From positions 62,001 through 126,000 of the forward strand of contig AP018698.1 in NCBI GenBank assembly GCA_004001285.1: 64,000 nucleotides of DNA. The letters run 5' to 3'. The DNA comes from Arthrobacter sp. MN05-02. Its GTDB lineage: Bacteria > Actinomycetota > Actinomycetes > Actinomycetales > Micrococcaceae. Made by a program: the position numbers and the translations under genes. A model generated the notes under the pieces. The model made no database searches. It saw nothing but the letters and a program-made list of their open reading frames with translations, and had not been told where the DNA came from. This document shows positions 1-9,166 of this stretch, in pieces. How positions within the stretch are numbered: position 1 is the stretch's first letter; each line of letters starts with the position of its first letter.

Positions 1-969
1 GGTGTTGGTTCCGGTCAGGAGGGCGCAGCCTTGTTCAACAGTGACGTCTACGCTTCCAAGGCGGTAGTTTCCGTCCTCGGCTCCTGTCGCCGCCATGGCG
101 TCGGTTACGAGGGCTACTCGACCGGGGGCTGCGTCGAATGCCAGTTTTGCGATGGCTGGGTCTAGGTGGACGCCGTCCAGAATAATTTCGAGGGAGGCGC
201 CCGGTTCGTTGAAGGCGGCCATGACAGGGCCGGGCGCACGGTGGTGGATACCGGGCATGGCGTTGAAGGCGTGGGTGAGCAAGGTCGCGCCGCGGGCGAA
301 AGCTTCCCTGGTCAGCTCGTTGTCCGCGTCGGTATGGCCGATTGCCACGGTGACTCCCACGCTTGCGAATTCTTCGATTGCGTCAAGAGCTCCTGGAAGT
401 TCGGGGGCGATAGTGATCTGGCGCAAGGTGCCGCGTGCGGCGTCCAGCAGCTGGGCTATTGCTGCGCGGGTGGGATGTATCAGGTACTTGGGGTCATGTG
501 CCCCGCATCGCGCGGTGGCGAGGAAAGGGCCTTCGAGGTGTGATCCGAGGATGAGCGGATTGGTGTTCGTAAGCTCGGCAATGGTGTTCAAACTGCGGCA
601 GAGGTCCTCGAGAGGGGCTGTGACGAGGCTGAGGACGGAGCGCGTGGTGCCGTGCGCCCTGTGAATTGCCAATGAGTGCAAGATGTCGTTGGGTTCCGAG
701 TCGAAGGACGCTCCGCCCGCGCCGTGGCAATGCAGGTCGATGAACCCCGGCACAAGGGTGAGTCCTTTGCCGTCGAAGACTTCTCGTGCAGAGTAACTGC
801 ACCAGGTGATGCCCGATCCGCTGGCGATAATGTGGCGGCCTCTTACCGCTACCCACCCATCTGCCACTGCTCCGTGTACGTCGAGCAGGTGGGTGCTGTG
901 CACGATGAGGTCGCAGGAAAGGGCCGGTATCTGGTGAGGGGGTTCGTGTGTGAGGGTGCCCGACAGCAT
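1..969 (-). CDS. nagA: N-acetylglucosamine-6-phosphate deacetylase (3' end outside window)
   Basis: Cytoplasmic enzyme that removes the acetyl group from GlcNAc-6-phosphate to give glucosamine-6-phosphate for NagB. The reverse strand reads without a stop from an ATG at 969 to the window edge, so the C-terminus is missing. Visible amidohydrolase motifs are VPGFIDLHCHG (metal-binding HxH), HLEGPF (metal-ligand Glu), GHTDAD, THAFNAMP and LVTDAMAATG (catalytic Asp). The start lies 4 bp after the nagB stop, so the two are co-transcribed, with nagB first. Family assignment is firm. Substrate use is inferred from the family and from the adjacent nagB. Confidence 0.93.
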   Translation of the reverse strand, partial: MLSGTLTHEPPHQIPALSCDLIVHSTHLLDVHGAVADGWVAVRGRHIIASGSGITWCSYSAREVFDGKGLTLVPGFIDLHCHGAGGASFDSEPNDILHSLAIHRAHGTTRSVLSLVTAPLEDLCRSLNTIAELTNTNPLILGSHLEGPFLATARCGAHDPKYLIHPTRAAIAQLLDAARGTLRQITIAPELPGALDAIEEFASVGVTVAIGHTDADNELTREAFARGATLLTHAFNAMPGIHHRAPGPVMAAFNEPGASLEIILDGVHLDPAIAKLAFDAAPGRVALVTDAMAATGAEDGNYRLGSVDVTVEQGCALLTGTNT

Positions 970-973
970 TGGG

Positions 974-1744
974 CTACCTTTGCCACGTGGGGAGGTTATC
1001 GGCTACGTACTTGTAGTAATCAACCCTTTGGAGTTCTGTCGCTGCGTCTTCATCCACGACCACTGTGGCGTGGGGGTGCATCTGCAGGATGGAGCCGGGA
1101 CACATGGCAGTTACCGGACCTTCAATGAGGCCGGCGACGGCCTTTGCTTTCGATCGGCCCTGGGCGATCAGCACGACTTCCTTCGCGTCCATGATGGTGC
1201 CGAGCCCTTGGGTGAGGCAGTGCGTTGGGACTTCGTCGGGGCTCCCGAAGAAGCGGGCGTTGTCTTGACGTGTTTCGGGTGTGAGCGTTTTGATTCGGGT
1301 ACGTGAGCTCAGGGATGAGGTTGGCTCGTTGAAGCCGATGTGTCCTGTGGAGCCGATTCCCAGCAGTTGGAGGTCGATTCCGCCGGATGCTGTTATGCGT
1401 TCCTCGTAGCTTCTGCACGCTTCTTGGAGGTCTGTGGCATATCCGTTCGGCACGTGGACTCGTTCCGGGTCCAGTCCGAGGGGCTTTGTGACTTCGCGGT
1501 CGATGACTGCGTGGTAGCTCTCGGGGTGGTTCGGGCTGATGCCCACGTATTCATCGAGGGCGAAAGCGGACAAGCCTGGCATGTGTTCCGGGCAACGGGC
1601 GGCCAATGCGCGGTAGACGGGCAGCGGGGAGGATCCGGTAGCGACGCCGAGGACCTTGAGGCGGCCGCTTGCGAAGCGATGTTCGATCATGTCTGCGACG
1701 TAGGCGCCAATGTCGGCGGATGTTTCGAGGATGGCGATTTTCAT
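974..1744 (-). CDS. nagB: glucosamine-6-phosphate deaminase
   Basis: Converts glucosamine-6-phosphate to fructose-6-phosphate and ammonia in the cytoplasm. The 256-residue protein starts MKIAILETSADIGAYVADMI, which matches the normal NagB N-terminus; a longer upstream reading has no family support. Motifs include GVATGSSPLPVY (phosphate loop), FALDEYVG (catalytic Asp region) and GIGSTGHIGFNEP (active-site loop). Its ATG overlaps the stop of the preceding ROK kinase gene (ATGA), and nagA follows after 4 bp, so translational coupling is likely. Length is typical of the short NagB type, without the C-terminal extension of the E. coli enzyme. Confidence 0.95.
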   Translation of the reverse strand: MKIAILETSADIGAYVADMIEHRFASGRLKVLGVATGSSPLPVYRALAARCPEHMPGLSAFALDEYVGISPNHPESYHAVIDREVTKPLGLDPERVHVPNGYATDLQEACRSYEERITASGGIDLQLLGIGSTGHIGFNEPTSSLSSRTRIKTLTPETRQDNARFFGSPDEVPTHCLTQGLGTIMDAKEVVLIAQGRSKAKAVAGLIEGPVTAMCPGSILQMHPHATVVVDEDAATELQRVDYYKYVADNLPTWQR

Positions 1745-2802
1745 GAGCGTCCGTGGTGCTCCCTTAAGTCCGGAATCGGTTGTGGGCTTGTGTTTCCTCC
1801 AAGCGCCAGTGGGCTTCCATCGGTGACACTGTCCGGGCTCCAGCGGATGCCGGAGTTTGGGAAGCCAGCAGCCCGGAAGCCGAGGATGGCCGCGCCGAGT
1901 TGTCCCGCCCGAACACCCAGGAATGAGCGTTGCAGTGCCGGCGGACGGCGCCATGCCAGGAGTGATGACATGGTCTGTTCGAGGGGGTGCAGGAGGTTGT
2001 CGCCGGCGTCCGACAGTCCGCCGCCGATGATGATCGTTCCAGGGTCAGTGAGCAGGGTAATGGTGGTCAGTGCGAGGGCGAGGGCATGAATGCCCTCACA
2101 CCAGATGCGCGCGCCGACATCCCCTGCCAGGCCGGAGGCGAGGTCCGCGGCGGTCATGGTCGGGTCTCCTCCCTGACTGCGATATCTGCGGACGAGACCG
2201 GCGCCGGAGAAGTAGGCTTCAAGGCAGCCGCGTTGGCCGCAGGTGCAAGTTTCGCCGCCGGGAATGACCGGGGTGTGGCCCAATCCGCCGGCGGAGTGGG
2301 TTGCCCCGGTCATTACGGTGCCGTCGGTGATGAGCGCTGCGCCGACCCCGGTGCCGATGGCGACGAAGACGGAATTATGGCCTGGCCCCGGTGGCAAAAG
2401 GTGTGCTTCTGCCAGTCCGGCAGCGCGTGCATCGTGGCTTATGAGAACGGGGAGAGCGAGTTGTGCGGTCAGTCGGCTCGCGACGGGCATGGTGGTCCAG
2501 CCCAGCGATGAGGCGTATTCAACAGTGCCGGTTGTGGAGTTCACCACGCCGGGAGTTCCGACGCCGATGCCGACGGGATGCAGGCTGCGTTTGACTGATT
2601 CGGTCTTTAGCGTCTCGAGGATCGCCAGTGCGCGGTGCAATACACCTTCGCCGGGGGGGCCGGTGGGTAAGGTACGGGTGATGAGGGTGCGGCCAGCGGT
2701 GTCAATCGCGGCGCCCTTGAGGGTGGTTCCGCCGATGTCCAGGGCCAGGGCCACCTGCACCGAAGATGTGGGGCTGTTCCATCCTGTGGTCTTTGTGCTC
2801 AT
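1741..2802 (-). CDS. ROK-family sugar kinase
   Basis: A 353-residue ROK protein. An N-terminal ATP-binding motif DIGGTTLKG lies near residue 22, and the ROK zinc/sugar signature CTCGQRGCLEAYFSG lies mid-protein. There is no N-terminal winged helix, so it is a kinase rather than a NagC/XylR-type repressor. Sitting directly before nagB and nagA, its best guess is phosphorylation of imported GlcNAc or a related hexosamine (or glucose) to the 6-phosphate. The sequence alone does not fix the sugar. It overlaps nagB by 4 bp and follows the GH35 gene by 12 bp, consistent with one operon. Confidence 0.9.
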   Translation of the reverse strand: MSTKTTGWNSPTSSVQVALALDIGGTTLKGAAIDTAGRTLITRTLPTGPPGEGVLHRALAILETLKTESVKRSLHPVGIGVGTPGVVNSTTGTVEYASSLGWTTMPVASRLTAQLALPVLISHDARAAGLAEAHLLPPGPGHNSVFVAIGTGVGAALITDGTVMTGATHSAGGLGHTPVIPGGETCTCGQRGCLEAYFSGAGLVRRYRSQGGDPTMTAADLASGLAGDVGARIWCEGIHALALALTTITLLTDPGTIIIGGGLSDAGDNLLHPLEQTMSSLLAWRRPPALQRSFLGVRAGQLGAAILGFRAAGFPNSGIRWSPDSVTDGSPLALGGNTSPQPIPDLREHHGRS

Positions 2803-2814
2803 TGTTGGTCCCGG

Positions 2815-4611
2815 TTACAGTTCCGCGGCGAGGATTTTTCCGGTGCTGGGCGTGCCCAGTTCGGGTTTGGCAAGTAGTTCGATGTGTGGGCCGTGCTTTT
2901 CGAGCTCCAGGATGTGGACGCGGTTAGTCCCTTGGTGCAGGAGGGGTGCGGGTACGTAAAGGGTGACCTGTGGTCCAATCTCCTGGTAGCGCCCTAGGAG
3001 GAAGCCGTTGATCCACACGAATCCTTTGCCGAATCCGGGGAATGCTAAATAGGTATCGGCCGGTGCGTCGATGTCGAGGGTTGCCGAGCTGAGGTGTGCG
3101 AGTTCCTCTGCTCCCCATTCGGTCAGCGGAACAGCAACCTGAGTCCAATTGAAGGTGCGCCGCTGGTTGAGCAGAACGCCGTCCAGGATGCCCTTGCCCT
3201 GGCCGATCAGTGGACCGTAGTTGATCCTGCCCCGATTCTCGACGAGGATTTCCAGCCGCACGGGAGTACCTGTCCCTGTGAGCAAGAGCCCGTCATTGGC
3301 ATTGTGGTCGTCGAGGATTCCGACGAAGCTGCCGTCCACCCAGATGTAGGCGCGGTCCGCGAGGCCCAGGATCCGCAGCGGTGTTTCCGCCGGTTTGTCC
3401 GCCCTGCCGGGAAGGACAGGCTGGGAGGTGTACAGAACGATGCCGGCATCCAGTCCCAGCTGCTCAAAGGTCAGTGGCCGCACACTTGTGACGGGATGGG
3501 CGGTTTCGCGCAGAAGCGGAAGCAGGGGTTTGCCCTCGGCAACCGGTAGGGACTGCGCCGGGAGCACTGGCGCCGGTTCCAGGAGTGCGGACGGGATGGG
3601 CGGCGGATCAGTGATGCCCCGGGCACGGAAGAACTCGGTGCGCAGTGCGTGGTATTTCTCGGTGAGGGCGCCGTTTTCTGCGATGGGGGCGTCCGAGTCG
3701 TAACTGGTGGTGGTCGGCTGCAGTTTCGTGCCGTCGTGGTTCGCTCCGGAGAACAGGCCGAAGTTGGTTCCGCCGTGGGCCATGTACAGGCAGATGGAGC
3801 CACCGAGATCCAGGATCTTGCGGACCTCGTTGCTGGCTTCAGTGATGTCGCGGACGTGATGGTTCTCCTCTCCCCAGTGGTCGAACCAGCCTCCCCAGAA
3901 TTCTGCAGCGAAGAAGGGTTCAGCGGGGCGGCGGCGTTGCCATGTTTCCGCGGCTTCATCTCCGCGGCTGCCCAGGGTGGCGGCCGCCCAGGTTCCGTCC
4001 AGGGCGCCGCCGTCCAGGAAGTAGTCGGTTCCGCCGTCGGCGGTGAACAGCAGTTCGGTGATGCCCCGCTGCTCGAGTACATCCCTGTTCCAGCGCAGGT
4101 AGTGCTGGTCGTCGCCGTAGCTGCCGTATTCGTTTTCGATCTGCACGGCGACGACAGGACCACCGTGGGCGGCCTGCCGCGGAACGATGATGGGTAGGAG
4201 CTGGTCGAACCAGGTCTCGACGGCGCCGGTGAACCCAGGGTCCATGCACCGCAGCCCGATTCCGGGCTGCCCGGTGAGCCAGGCAGGAAGCCCTCCGTTG
4301 TCCCATTCGGCGCAGATGAACGGGCCCGGACGGACAATGACGTCCAGTCCGATGTCGGCTGCGGTGTCGATGAAGGCGGCCAGGTCCCGCCAGCCGCTGA
4401 AGTCAGGTGCGCTGTCCTGCCGGGGCTGGTGGAAGTTCCAGGCCACGTAGGTGTCAACGGTATTGGCGCCCATCGCCTGGAGTTTGAGCAGCCGGTCCCG
4501 CCACTGGTCGGGATGGACCCGGAAGTAGTGGATGGCTCCAGCAAGGATCCTGTGGGGCTGATCGGACCGGAACAATTGGGAGCTTCGATAGCTCAGGATG
4601 GGGTCGGGCAA
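2815..4611 (-). CDS. glycoside hydrolase family 35 (beta-galactosidase or exo-glucosaminidase type)
   Basis: A 598-residue GH35 enzyme with no signal peptide, so it probably acts on imported oligosaccharides. The N-terminus carries the GH35 opening (ILAGAIHYFRVHP, WDNGGLPAWL). VQIENEYGSYGDD carries the proton-donor Glu and FAAEFWGGWFDHWGE the nucleophile Glu. The C-terminal third is beta-sandwich-like (GFVWINGFLLGRY). The start is a TTG with AAGGA about 8 nt upstream; the nearby ATG is out of frame. GH35 is classically beta-galactosidase, but some members are exo-beta-glucosaminidases. The nagA/nagB/ROK neighbourhood makes an amino-sugar substrate plausible; this is inference. Confidence 0.88.
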   Translation of the reverse strand: MPDPILSYRSSQLFRSDQPHRILAGAIHYFRVHPDQWRDRLLKLQAMGANTVDTYVAWNFHQPRQDSAPDFSGWRDLAAFIDTAADIGLDVIVRPGPFICAEWDNGGLPAWLTGQPGIGLRCMDPGFTGAVETWFDQLLPIIVPRQAAHGGPVVAVQIENEYGSYGDDQHYLRWNRDVLEQRGITELLFTADGGTDYFLDGGALDGTWAAATLGSRGDEAAETWQRRRPAEPFFAAEFWGGWFDHWGEENHHVRDITEASNEVRKILDLGGSICLYMAHGGTNFGLFSGANHDGTKLQPTTTSYDSDAPIAENGALTEKYHALRTEFFRARGITDPPPIPSALLEPAPVLPAQSLPVAEGKPLLPLLRETAHPVTSVRPLTFEQLGLDAGIVLYTSQPVLPGRADKPAETPLRILGLADRAYIWVDGSFVGILDDHNANDGLLLTGTGTPVRLEILVENRGRINYGPLIGQGKGILDGVLLNQRRTFNWTQVAVPLTEWGAEELAHLSSATLDIDAPADTYLAFPGFGKGFVWINGFLLGRYQEIGPQVTLYVPAPLLHQGTNRVHILELEKHGPHIELLAKPELGTPSTGKILAAEL

Positions 4612-4673
4612 CGGGCATTTTCCTTCGGCTGATGGGCGCGTTGATGACGCGCTAGCTACTGGCGTGGTGTGCG

Positions 4674-5636
4674 TCAGGCGGTGTGGGACAGGATTTCTGC
4701 TTTGACCCGGCTCAAGAGGGGCCTGCCTGCGATGTACCGGGTGACTTCGCGGTACGCGGCTTCCCCGAGTCTGTGCAACTCGTTGCCCTGGGATCCGGCG
4801 ATGTGAGGGGTGAGCACGAGGTTCGGGGCGTCGAACAGGGGGGATTCCTCCGGCAGCGGGTCCGGGTCGGTGACGTCGATGACGGCGTGCAGCCGACCGG
4901 AGTCAAGCTCGGCTGTCAGCGCCGTTGTGTCCACCAGGGAACCCCGCGCGGTATTGATCAGCGTGGCGCCGTCCCGCATGAGGGACAGTGCGTCCTTGTC
5001 GATCATATGGAAGGTCTCGGGAACCTCAGGTGCGTGGAGGGTGACGACGTCGCAGGTTTCGAGCAAATGTTCCAGGCGGGCGGGCCGCGCGTTGAGGATG
5101 CCGTGTTGCACGAAGGGGTCGTAGAAGACGACGTCGATGTCAAAGGGCGCCAGCAGCTCAATCACTCTGCGACCGATCCGGGAGGCGCCGATGATCCCGA
5201 CTTTCAGGCCGTGGTTGCCCCAATGTACGGGCTCCACCTCGAAGGGGCGGTATTTGCGGCTGCGCACGTACTCACGGGCGATTTCCAGGACACGCTTGCC
5301 GGAGAGCAGAATCATGGCCAGCGTGTATTCGGCCACCGGGAGGGCATTGGTATCTGCACCTGAGGTAACGATGATGCCGCGGTTAAACAGCTCGTCCGTG
5401 GCGAACTCCTTGACCGAACCGGCCGTGTAGATGACGGCTTTCAAGTGGGGCATCCGATCGAGGATCTCCTCATCGAGCCGGGGACAACCCCAGCACCCGA
5501 TGATGAGTTCGATGTCCTGCAGGGGGTAATCCGCTGCGTTGGCTTTGGTGAGCAGGGCCGGTTGCAGGTCCACCAGGGTCGTGAGGTATTGGAGCACCGA
5601 GGGTGTGAAGAGTCTTTCCGGGAGGTCGTTGTCCAT
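4674..5636 (-). CDS. D-isomer-specific 2-hydroxyacid dehydrogenase
   Basis: A 320-residue NAD(P)-dependent dehydrogenase. The Rossmann motif GIIGASRIGRRVIELL lies near residue 170, followed by the conserved INTARGSLVDTTAL and the catalytic-His region LVLTPHIAGSQGNELHRLG. The first 60 residues are more divergent. It sits between the GH35 gene and the ABC permeases on the same strand. Its substrate is unknown; a sugar-acid or keto-acid product of the glycan is possible. No good ribosome-binding site precedes the ATG at 5636. The frame stays open upstream to the permease stop without another ATG or GTG, so the start is uncertain by up to about 15 residues. Confidence 0.85.
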   Translation of the reverse strand: MDNDLPERLFTPSVLQYLTTLVDLQPALLTKANAADYPLQDIELIIGCWGCPRLDEEILDRMPHLKAVIYTAGSVKEFATDELFNRGIIVTSGADTNALPVAEYTLAMILLSGKRVLEIAREYVRSRKYRPFEVEPVHWGNHGLKVGIIGASRIGRRVIELLAPFDIDVVFYDPFVQHGILNARPARLEHLLETCDVVTLHAPEVPETFHMIDKDALSLMRDGATLINTARGSLVDTTALTAELDSGRLHAVIDVTDPDPLPEESPLFDAPNLVLTPHIAGSQGNELHRLGEAAYREVTRYIAGRPLLSRVKAEILSHTA

Positions 5637-5686
5637 TGCGAGGACGGCTTTGGGTCGTCGCTGCTCTGACAGGTGCTGGTTCGTGG

Positions 5687-6616
5687 TTATTTGAGGGCTC
5701 CTGACCCGATGCCGGCTTTCCAGAACCTCTGCAGGGAGATGAAGAGGATGATGACCGGGATGATGGTGACGAGCGACCCGACGACGACGAGCTGGGCGTA
5801 TTCGGGGTCGCCGAGTGTCCTGCCGTGCCAGGAGTAGATGCCCAGTGCTGCCGGGAACAGGTTGGTGTCGCTGAGCATGACCAGGGGGAGGAAGAAGTTG
5901 TTCCAGATGGCGCTGAAGGTCATGAGGAACAAGGTGACGATTCCGGGCTTCATGAGGGGCGCGGCGATGGTGAGGAAGGCACGGAGTTCACTGGCGCCGT
6001 CCAGTCGCGCGGCCTCGATGATTTCCTTGGGCACGTAACTGGCACTGAACATGCGTGCCAGGTAGACCCCGAAGGGGCTGGCGATCTGTGGCAGGAAAAC
6101 TCCCCAGAAGTTGTTGACCAGGCCGAGGTTGGAAGCAAGGAGGTACAGCGGCATGGTGGTCACCGCTGCAGGCACGAGGACACCCACCAGGACGAAGCCG
6201 AACCAGCGTTCCTTGCCGGGAAAATCGAACTTATCGAAGGCGTGGCCGGCGAGGAAGGACACGGCGACCGAGGCGCAGGCGCCGAGGCCGGCGTAGGCGG
6301 CGGTGTTGGCCATCCAGCGCAGGAACGTTCCGTTCTCCCAGGTGAATAGCTGGATGAGGTTCTCAATGAGGTTGAACTCGGCGAAGGCGAACCCCGCGGT
6401 GCCGTAGAGGTCTGAGGTGTTCTTCGTTGCTGCGACGATGAGCCAGGTCAGCGGCAGCAGGGTGTAGAGGCAGAACAGGCCCAGCATGATGTTGACCGCG
6501 AGTTTGGAGGACCAGGCGCTCCTGGTCTGACGCTTCTTGGCTGCGGCTGCAGGGGGCAGGGGTGCGGGCAGGGCAGTGGTGCCGCTTGTTGCCGGTTGTG
6601 TCGTGAGGGGGCTCAT
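5687..6616 (-). CDS. carbohydrate ABC transporter permease (MalG type)
   Basis: A 309-residue inner-membrane permease with six predicted helices after a ~35-residue Ala/Pro-rich cytoplasmic head. The EAA loop reads EIIEAARLDGASELRAF followed by IAAPLMKPG, typical of MalG/CUT1 partners that contact the ATPase. The ATG at 6616 overlaps the stop of the upstream permease (ATGA), which supports this start over a longer frame. No ATP-binding subunit gene is nearby. Actinobacterial CUT1 systems commonly share a general ATPase such as MsiK encoded elsewhere, so the importer probably borrows one. Confidence 0.92.
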   Translation of the reverse strand: MSPLTTQPATSGTTALPAPLPPAAAAKKRQTRSAWSSKLAVNIMLGLFCLYTLLPLTWLIVAATKNTSDLYGTAGFAFAEFNLIENLIQLFTWENGTFLRWMANTAAYAGLGACASVAVSFLAGHAFDKFDFPGKERWFGFVLVGVLVPAAVTTMPLYLLASNLGLVNNFWGVFLPQIASPFGVYLARMFSASYVPKEIIEAARLDGASELRAFLTIAAPLMKPGIVTLFLMTFSAIWNNFFLPLVMLSDTNLFPAALGIYSWHGRTLGDPEYAQLVVVGSLVTIIPVIILFISLQRFWKAGIGSGALK

Positions 6617-7539
6617 GATTCCACCTTTGATCCGAATTTGGTGACGCCCCAGGACAGTGCTCCGATGAAAACAGCGAAGAGCAGCGCTGTTGCTGCCGCG
6701 TAGCCGAAGTCGTGCTTGTCGAAAGCGGTCTGGTAGATGAACATGTTCGGGGTCCACGTGCTGTCGATGGATGTTGCCCGGCTCTTCAGGAGCAGAGGTT
6801 CGGCGAAGAGCTGCATAGCCCCGACGACGGTGAACAGGGTCGCGACGCTCACTGCGCCCATGATCATGCGGGCTTTAATGGCGAAGGCTGTTCGAATGGG
6901 TCCGGCGCCGTCGACGTTGGCGGCCTCCAGGACCTCCTGCGGCACAGCCTGCAGGGCAGCGTAGAAGAGGATCACGTTGTATCCGGTGTGCAGCCAGATG
7001 GTGATGTTGGACAGGGAGAGCAGGGCGGCCAGGTGGCTGCCCATGTCCCAGCCGGCGCCGGTGCTTTCGAAGATGCCCACCAGCGGACTCACGCCGGGGG
7101 TGTAGAGGTAGACCCAGATGACGGCGGCAATCAGGCCCGGGACGATGTTGGGCATGTAGAACGCCAGGCGGAAGAAGGACTTCCCGCGTGCAGCCGCAGA
7201 ATCCAGCAGAAGCGCAACCACGAGGGACAGTCCGATCATGGCCGGGATGTACAGGAGGCAGTAGACGGCGATGTTCACAAAGCCTGCCAGGAAGGCCTGG
7301 TCCTGGAAGGCACGGGTGTAGTTGGCCAGGCCGTTGAAGACCCTGGTTGTCCCGCCCAGACCTAGCCCGCTGGATTTTTCGGTGAAGAGGCTAAGGAATG
7401 CTGAGTATGCGATCGGTGCGATGGTGAACGCCAGGAACAGCACGAAGAACGGAGCCAGGAACAAGAAAGCGTGCCTGCCTGACCGGCGGCGTGAACGGCG
7501 TATGACGGTGGAGCGGGCCGTTGTGGTGGCGCCTGTCAT
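6613..7539 (-). CDS. carbohydrate ABC transporter permease (MalF type)
   Basis: A 308-residue permease with an Arg-rich N-terminus followed by six hydrophobic segments. The EAA loop reads EVLEAANVDGAGPIRTAF, with IKAR in place of the usual I-x-LP, a mild departure from the MalF consensus. It pairs with the MalG-type permease by a 4-bp overlap and follows the solute-binding protein gene by about 90 bp. Together they form a CUT1 importer for the mono- or oligosaccharide released by the locus's lyase and hydrolase. The CUT1 family is clear; the transported sugar is not. Confidence 0.92.
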   Translation of the reverse strand: MTGATTTARSTVIRRSRRRSGRHAFLFLAPFFVLFLAFTIAPIAYSAFLSLFTEKSSGLGLGGTTRVFNGLANYTRAFQDQAFLAGFVNIAVYCLLYIPAMIGLSLVVALLLDSAAARGKSFFRLAFYMPNIVPGLIAAVIWVYLYTPGVSPLVGIFESTGAGWDMGSHLAALLSLSNITIWLHTGYNVILFYAALQAVPQEVLEAANVDGAGPIRTAFAIKARMIMGAVSVATLFTVVGAMQLFAEPLLLKSRATSIDSTWTPNMFIYQTAFDKHDFGYAAATALLFAVFIGALSWGVTKFGSKVES

Positions 7540-7628
7540 GACTTTTCCCTTCGAATGGGTGGCACTGTGTGGGCCTTGGCCAGCCCGCCAACCTTGTGGG
7601 GGACGGTGGCGGGCTGACCAAGGGGTCT

Positions 7629-8951
7629 TTACTTGACGGAGATGCCGCGGTTCTTCAACTCGGAGACCGTTGCTTCCTGGGCCGGCGCAAGGATGTCCGT
7701 AAGCTTCTCGCTCCCGGCTTTCACCTTCGCGCTTTCATCGGTGAGCTTGGCCAGTGTGGTGGCCGTACCCGGCCCCCATACCCAGCCTTCGGGCACTGCC
7801 GTCAAACCCTCGGCGGCTACGTCGTAGATGTTCTGGCCGCCGAAGAAGTCAGGGGTGAAGGCCTCGGATGCTGCCTTGCGGGCTTCTTCGTTGACGGGGA
7901 AGACGGTGGAGGTTCCGCCGGCGATGCGTGCTTTGATTCCTTCGGGGTTGGTGGTCATCCATTCGATGAACTTCACGCCCGCTTCGGCCTTGGTGCTGTT
8001 GTCCGAGATGCCGAAGGTTGAGCCACCGTACAGCGCGGAGGCAGGCTCCCCTGTCGGCGCGGGCACCGGGGCTACGCGCCACTTTCCGGCCTGGTCGGCG
8101 AAGGTGCTCTGCAGACCGGCGCCGTACCATGAGCCGCTGATCACGGAGAGGAGCTGACCGGCTGCCTGCTTTTGCTGCAGCACCGGAGCGTCCTCGGTCC
8201 AGAGGAGATCGGCGTCGACCAGGTCCTGCTGGACTTCCAGTGCTTCCTTGGTTTCCTCGGTGTCAATGTCCACCTTCCAGGAGTCACCATCGAGCGCACC
8301 CCACTTGGCGCCGTTCTGCCAGGCGAGGGCTGCGTACAGGGCGGGGTCGCCCACGGCGCTGGCCCCGATACGGACGTTCGGATCCGCTGCCGCGACCTTT
8401 TCGGCTGCGGCCTTGTATTCGTCCCAGGTCTTCGGTACCGCGATGCCGTACTGCTCGAAAAGGTCGGCGCGGTAGTACATCTGCAGGACGCCTGCGTCCA
8501 GCGGCACCGACCAGGTGGACCCGCCGAAGGTGACCAGGGACTGGGTGGATTCGGAGAAGTTGTCCTTGACGAGGTCACCGGCTTCGTTGCTGATGTCCTT
8601 CAGGACGCCTTGGCTGGCCATTTCGGCGACGCGCGGGTATTCGACGGTGATCACGTCCGGTGCGTTGCCTGCCTGCACCTGGTTTGTCAGCTGAGGGTAG
8701 TTGTCCTTTGAGCTTGCGACTTCACTGAAGGTCACCTTGACGTCGTCCTGGGCGGCGTTGAATGCGTCAACGACCTGCTGTGAACCCTTCAACCATGACG
8801 AGAAGGTGATGTCCACCGTTTCCTGCTCGGTGGCTTCGGTGGCTGCAGGAGATGCGGTGGTACCCGCTCCTGTTCCCGAGCAGCCGGCGAGGAGTGCTGC
8901 TGAGAGCATTCCCGCCGCAACGACGATGCTTGATTTGCGACTGCGTGGCAT
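7629..8951 (-). CDS. extracellular sugar-binding lipoprotein of the ABC importer
   Basis: A 440-residue family-1 solute-binding protein. The start at 8951 gives a basic head, hydrophobic core and lipobox L-A-G-C with the lipidated Cys at residue 24. AGGAGT lies 8 nt upstream of the ATG, so the 10-residue longer reading is rejected. Mature features include a Thr/Ala/Glu linker and the SBP_bac_1 pattern (AGNAPDVITVEY, LYGGSTFGISDNS). It is membrane-anchored outside the cell and delivers sugar to the two permeases downstream. A weak promoter (TTGACG, then AGCATT at about 18 bp) can be read upstream on the minus strand. Confidence 0.92.
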   Translation of the reverse strand: MPRSRKSSIVVAAGMLSAALLAGCSGTGAGTTASPAATEATEQETVDITFSSWLKGSQQVVDAFNAAQDDVKVTFSEVASSKDNYPQLTNQVQAGNAPDVITVEYPRVAEMASQGVLKDISNEAGDLVKDNFSESTQSLVTFGGSTWSVPLDAGVLQMYYRADLFEQYGIAVPKTWDEYKAAAEKVAAADPNVRIGASAVGDPALYAALAWQNGAKWGALDGDSWKVDIDTEETKEALEVQQDLVDADLLWTEDAPVLQQKQAAGQLLSVISGSWYGAGLQSTFADQAGKWRVAPVPAPTGEPASALYGGSTFGISDNSTKAEAGVKFIEWMTTNPEGIKARIAGGTSTVFPVNEEARKAASEAFTPDFFGGQNIYDVAAEGLTAVPEGWVWGPGTATTLAKLTDESAKVKAGSEKLTDILAPAQEATVSELKNRGISVK

Positions 8952-9095
8952 GAAGATGACTCCTAGTAGATGTGGCCCCACTCACAATGCTGAAATACCG
9001 CACCCACTCCGTCAAGCTCAGATGCGCAAAACGATCCTAATTAACTCTCATACGAAACAAACGAAAGATCAGGGCGGACGGAAGGCCGGGCGGGA

Positions 9096-9141
9096 CGTGA
9101 AGAGGCGGGTCGGATTCTGAGATCCGACCCGCCTCTTCACG
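9096..9141. terminator. strong inverted-repeat terminator after the lyase gene
   Basis: Perfect 20-bp arms (9096-9115 and 9122-9141) with a 6-nt loop. It lies just past the stop codon of the minus-strand lyase gene at 9167 and insulates the sugar-binding-protein operon from it. A symmetric GC-rich stem of this size could stop transcription from either side. Confidence 0.85.
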
Positions 9142-9166
9142 CGAACTCTTGCTGCTGGTTCTGGTG

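Noticed and set aside
1340-2089. Long plus-strand frame opposite nagB and the ROK kinase
   Set aside because: It is a codon-phase shadow of GC-rich genes with no family pattern; many similar frames across the window were dropped for the same reason.
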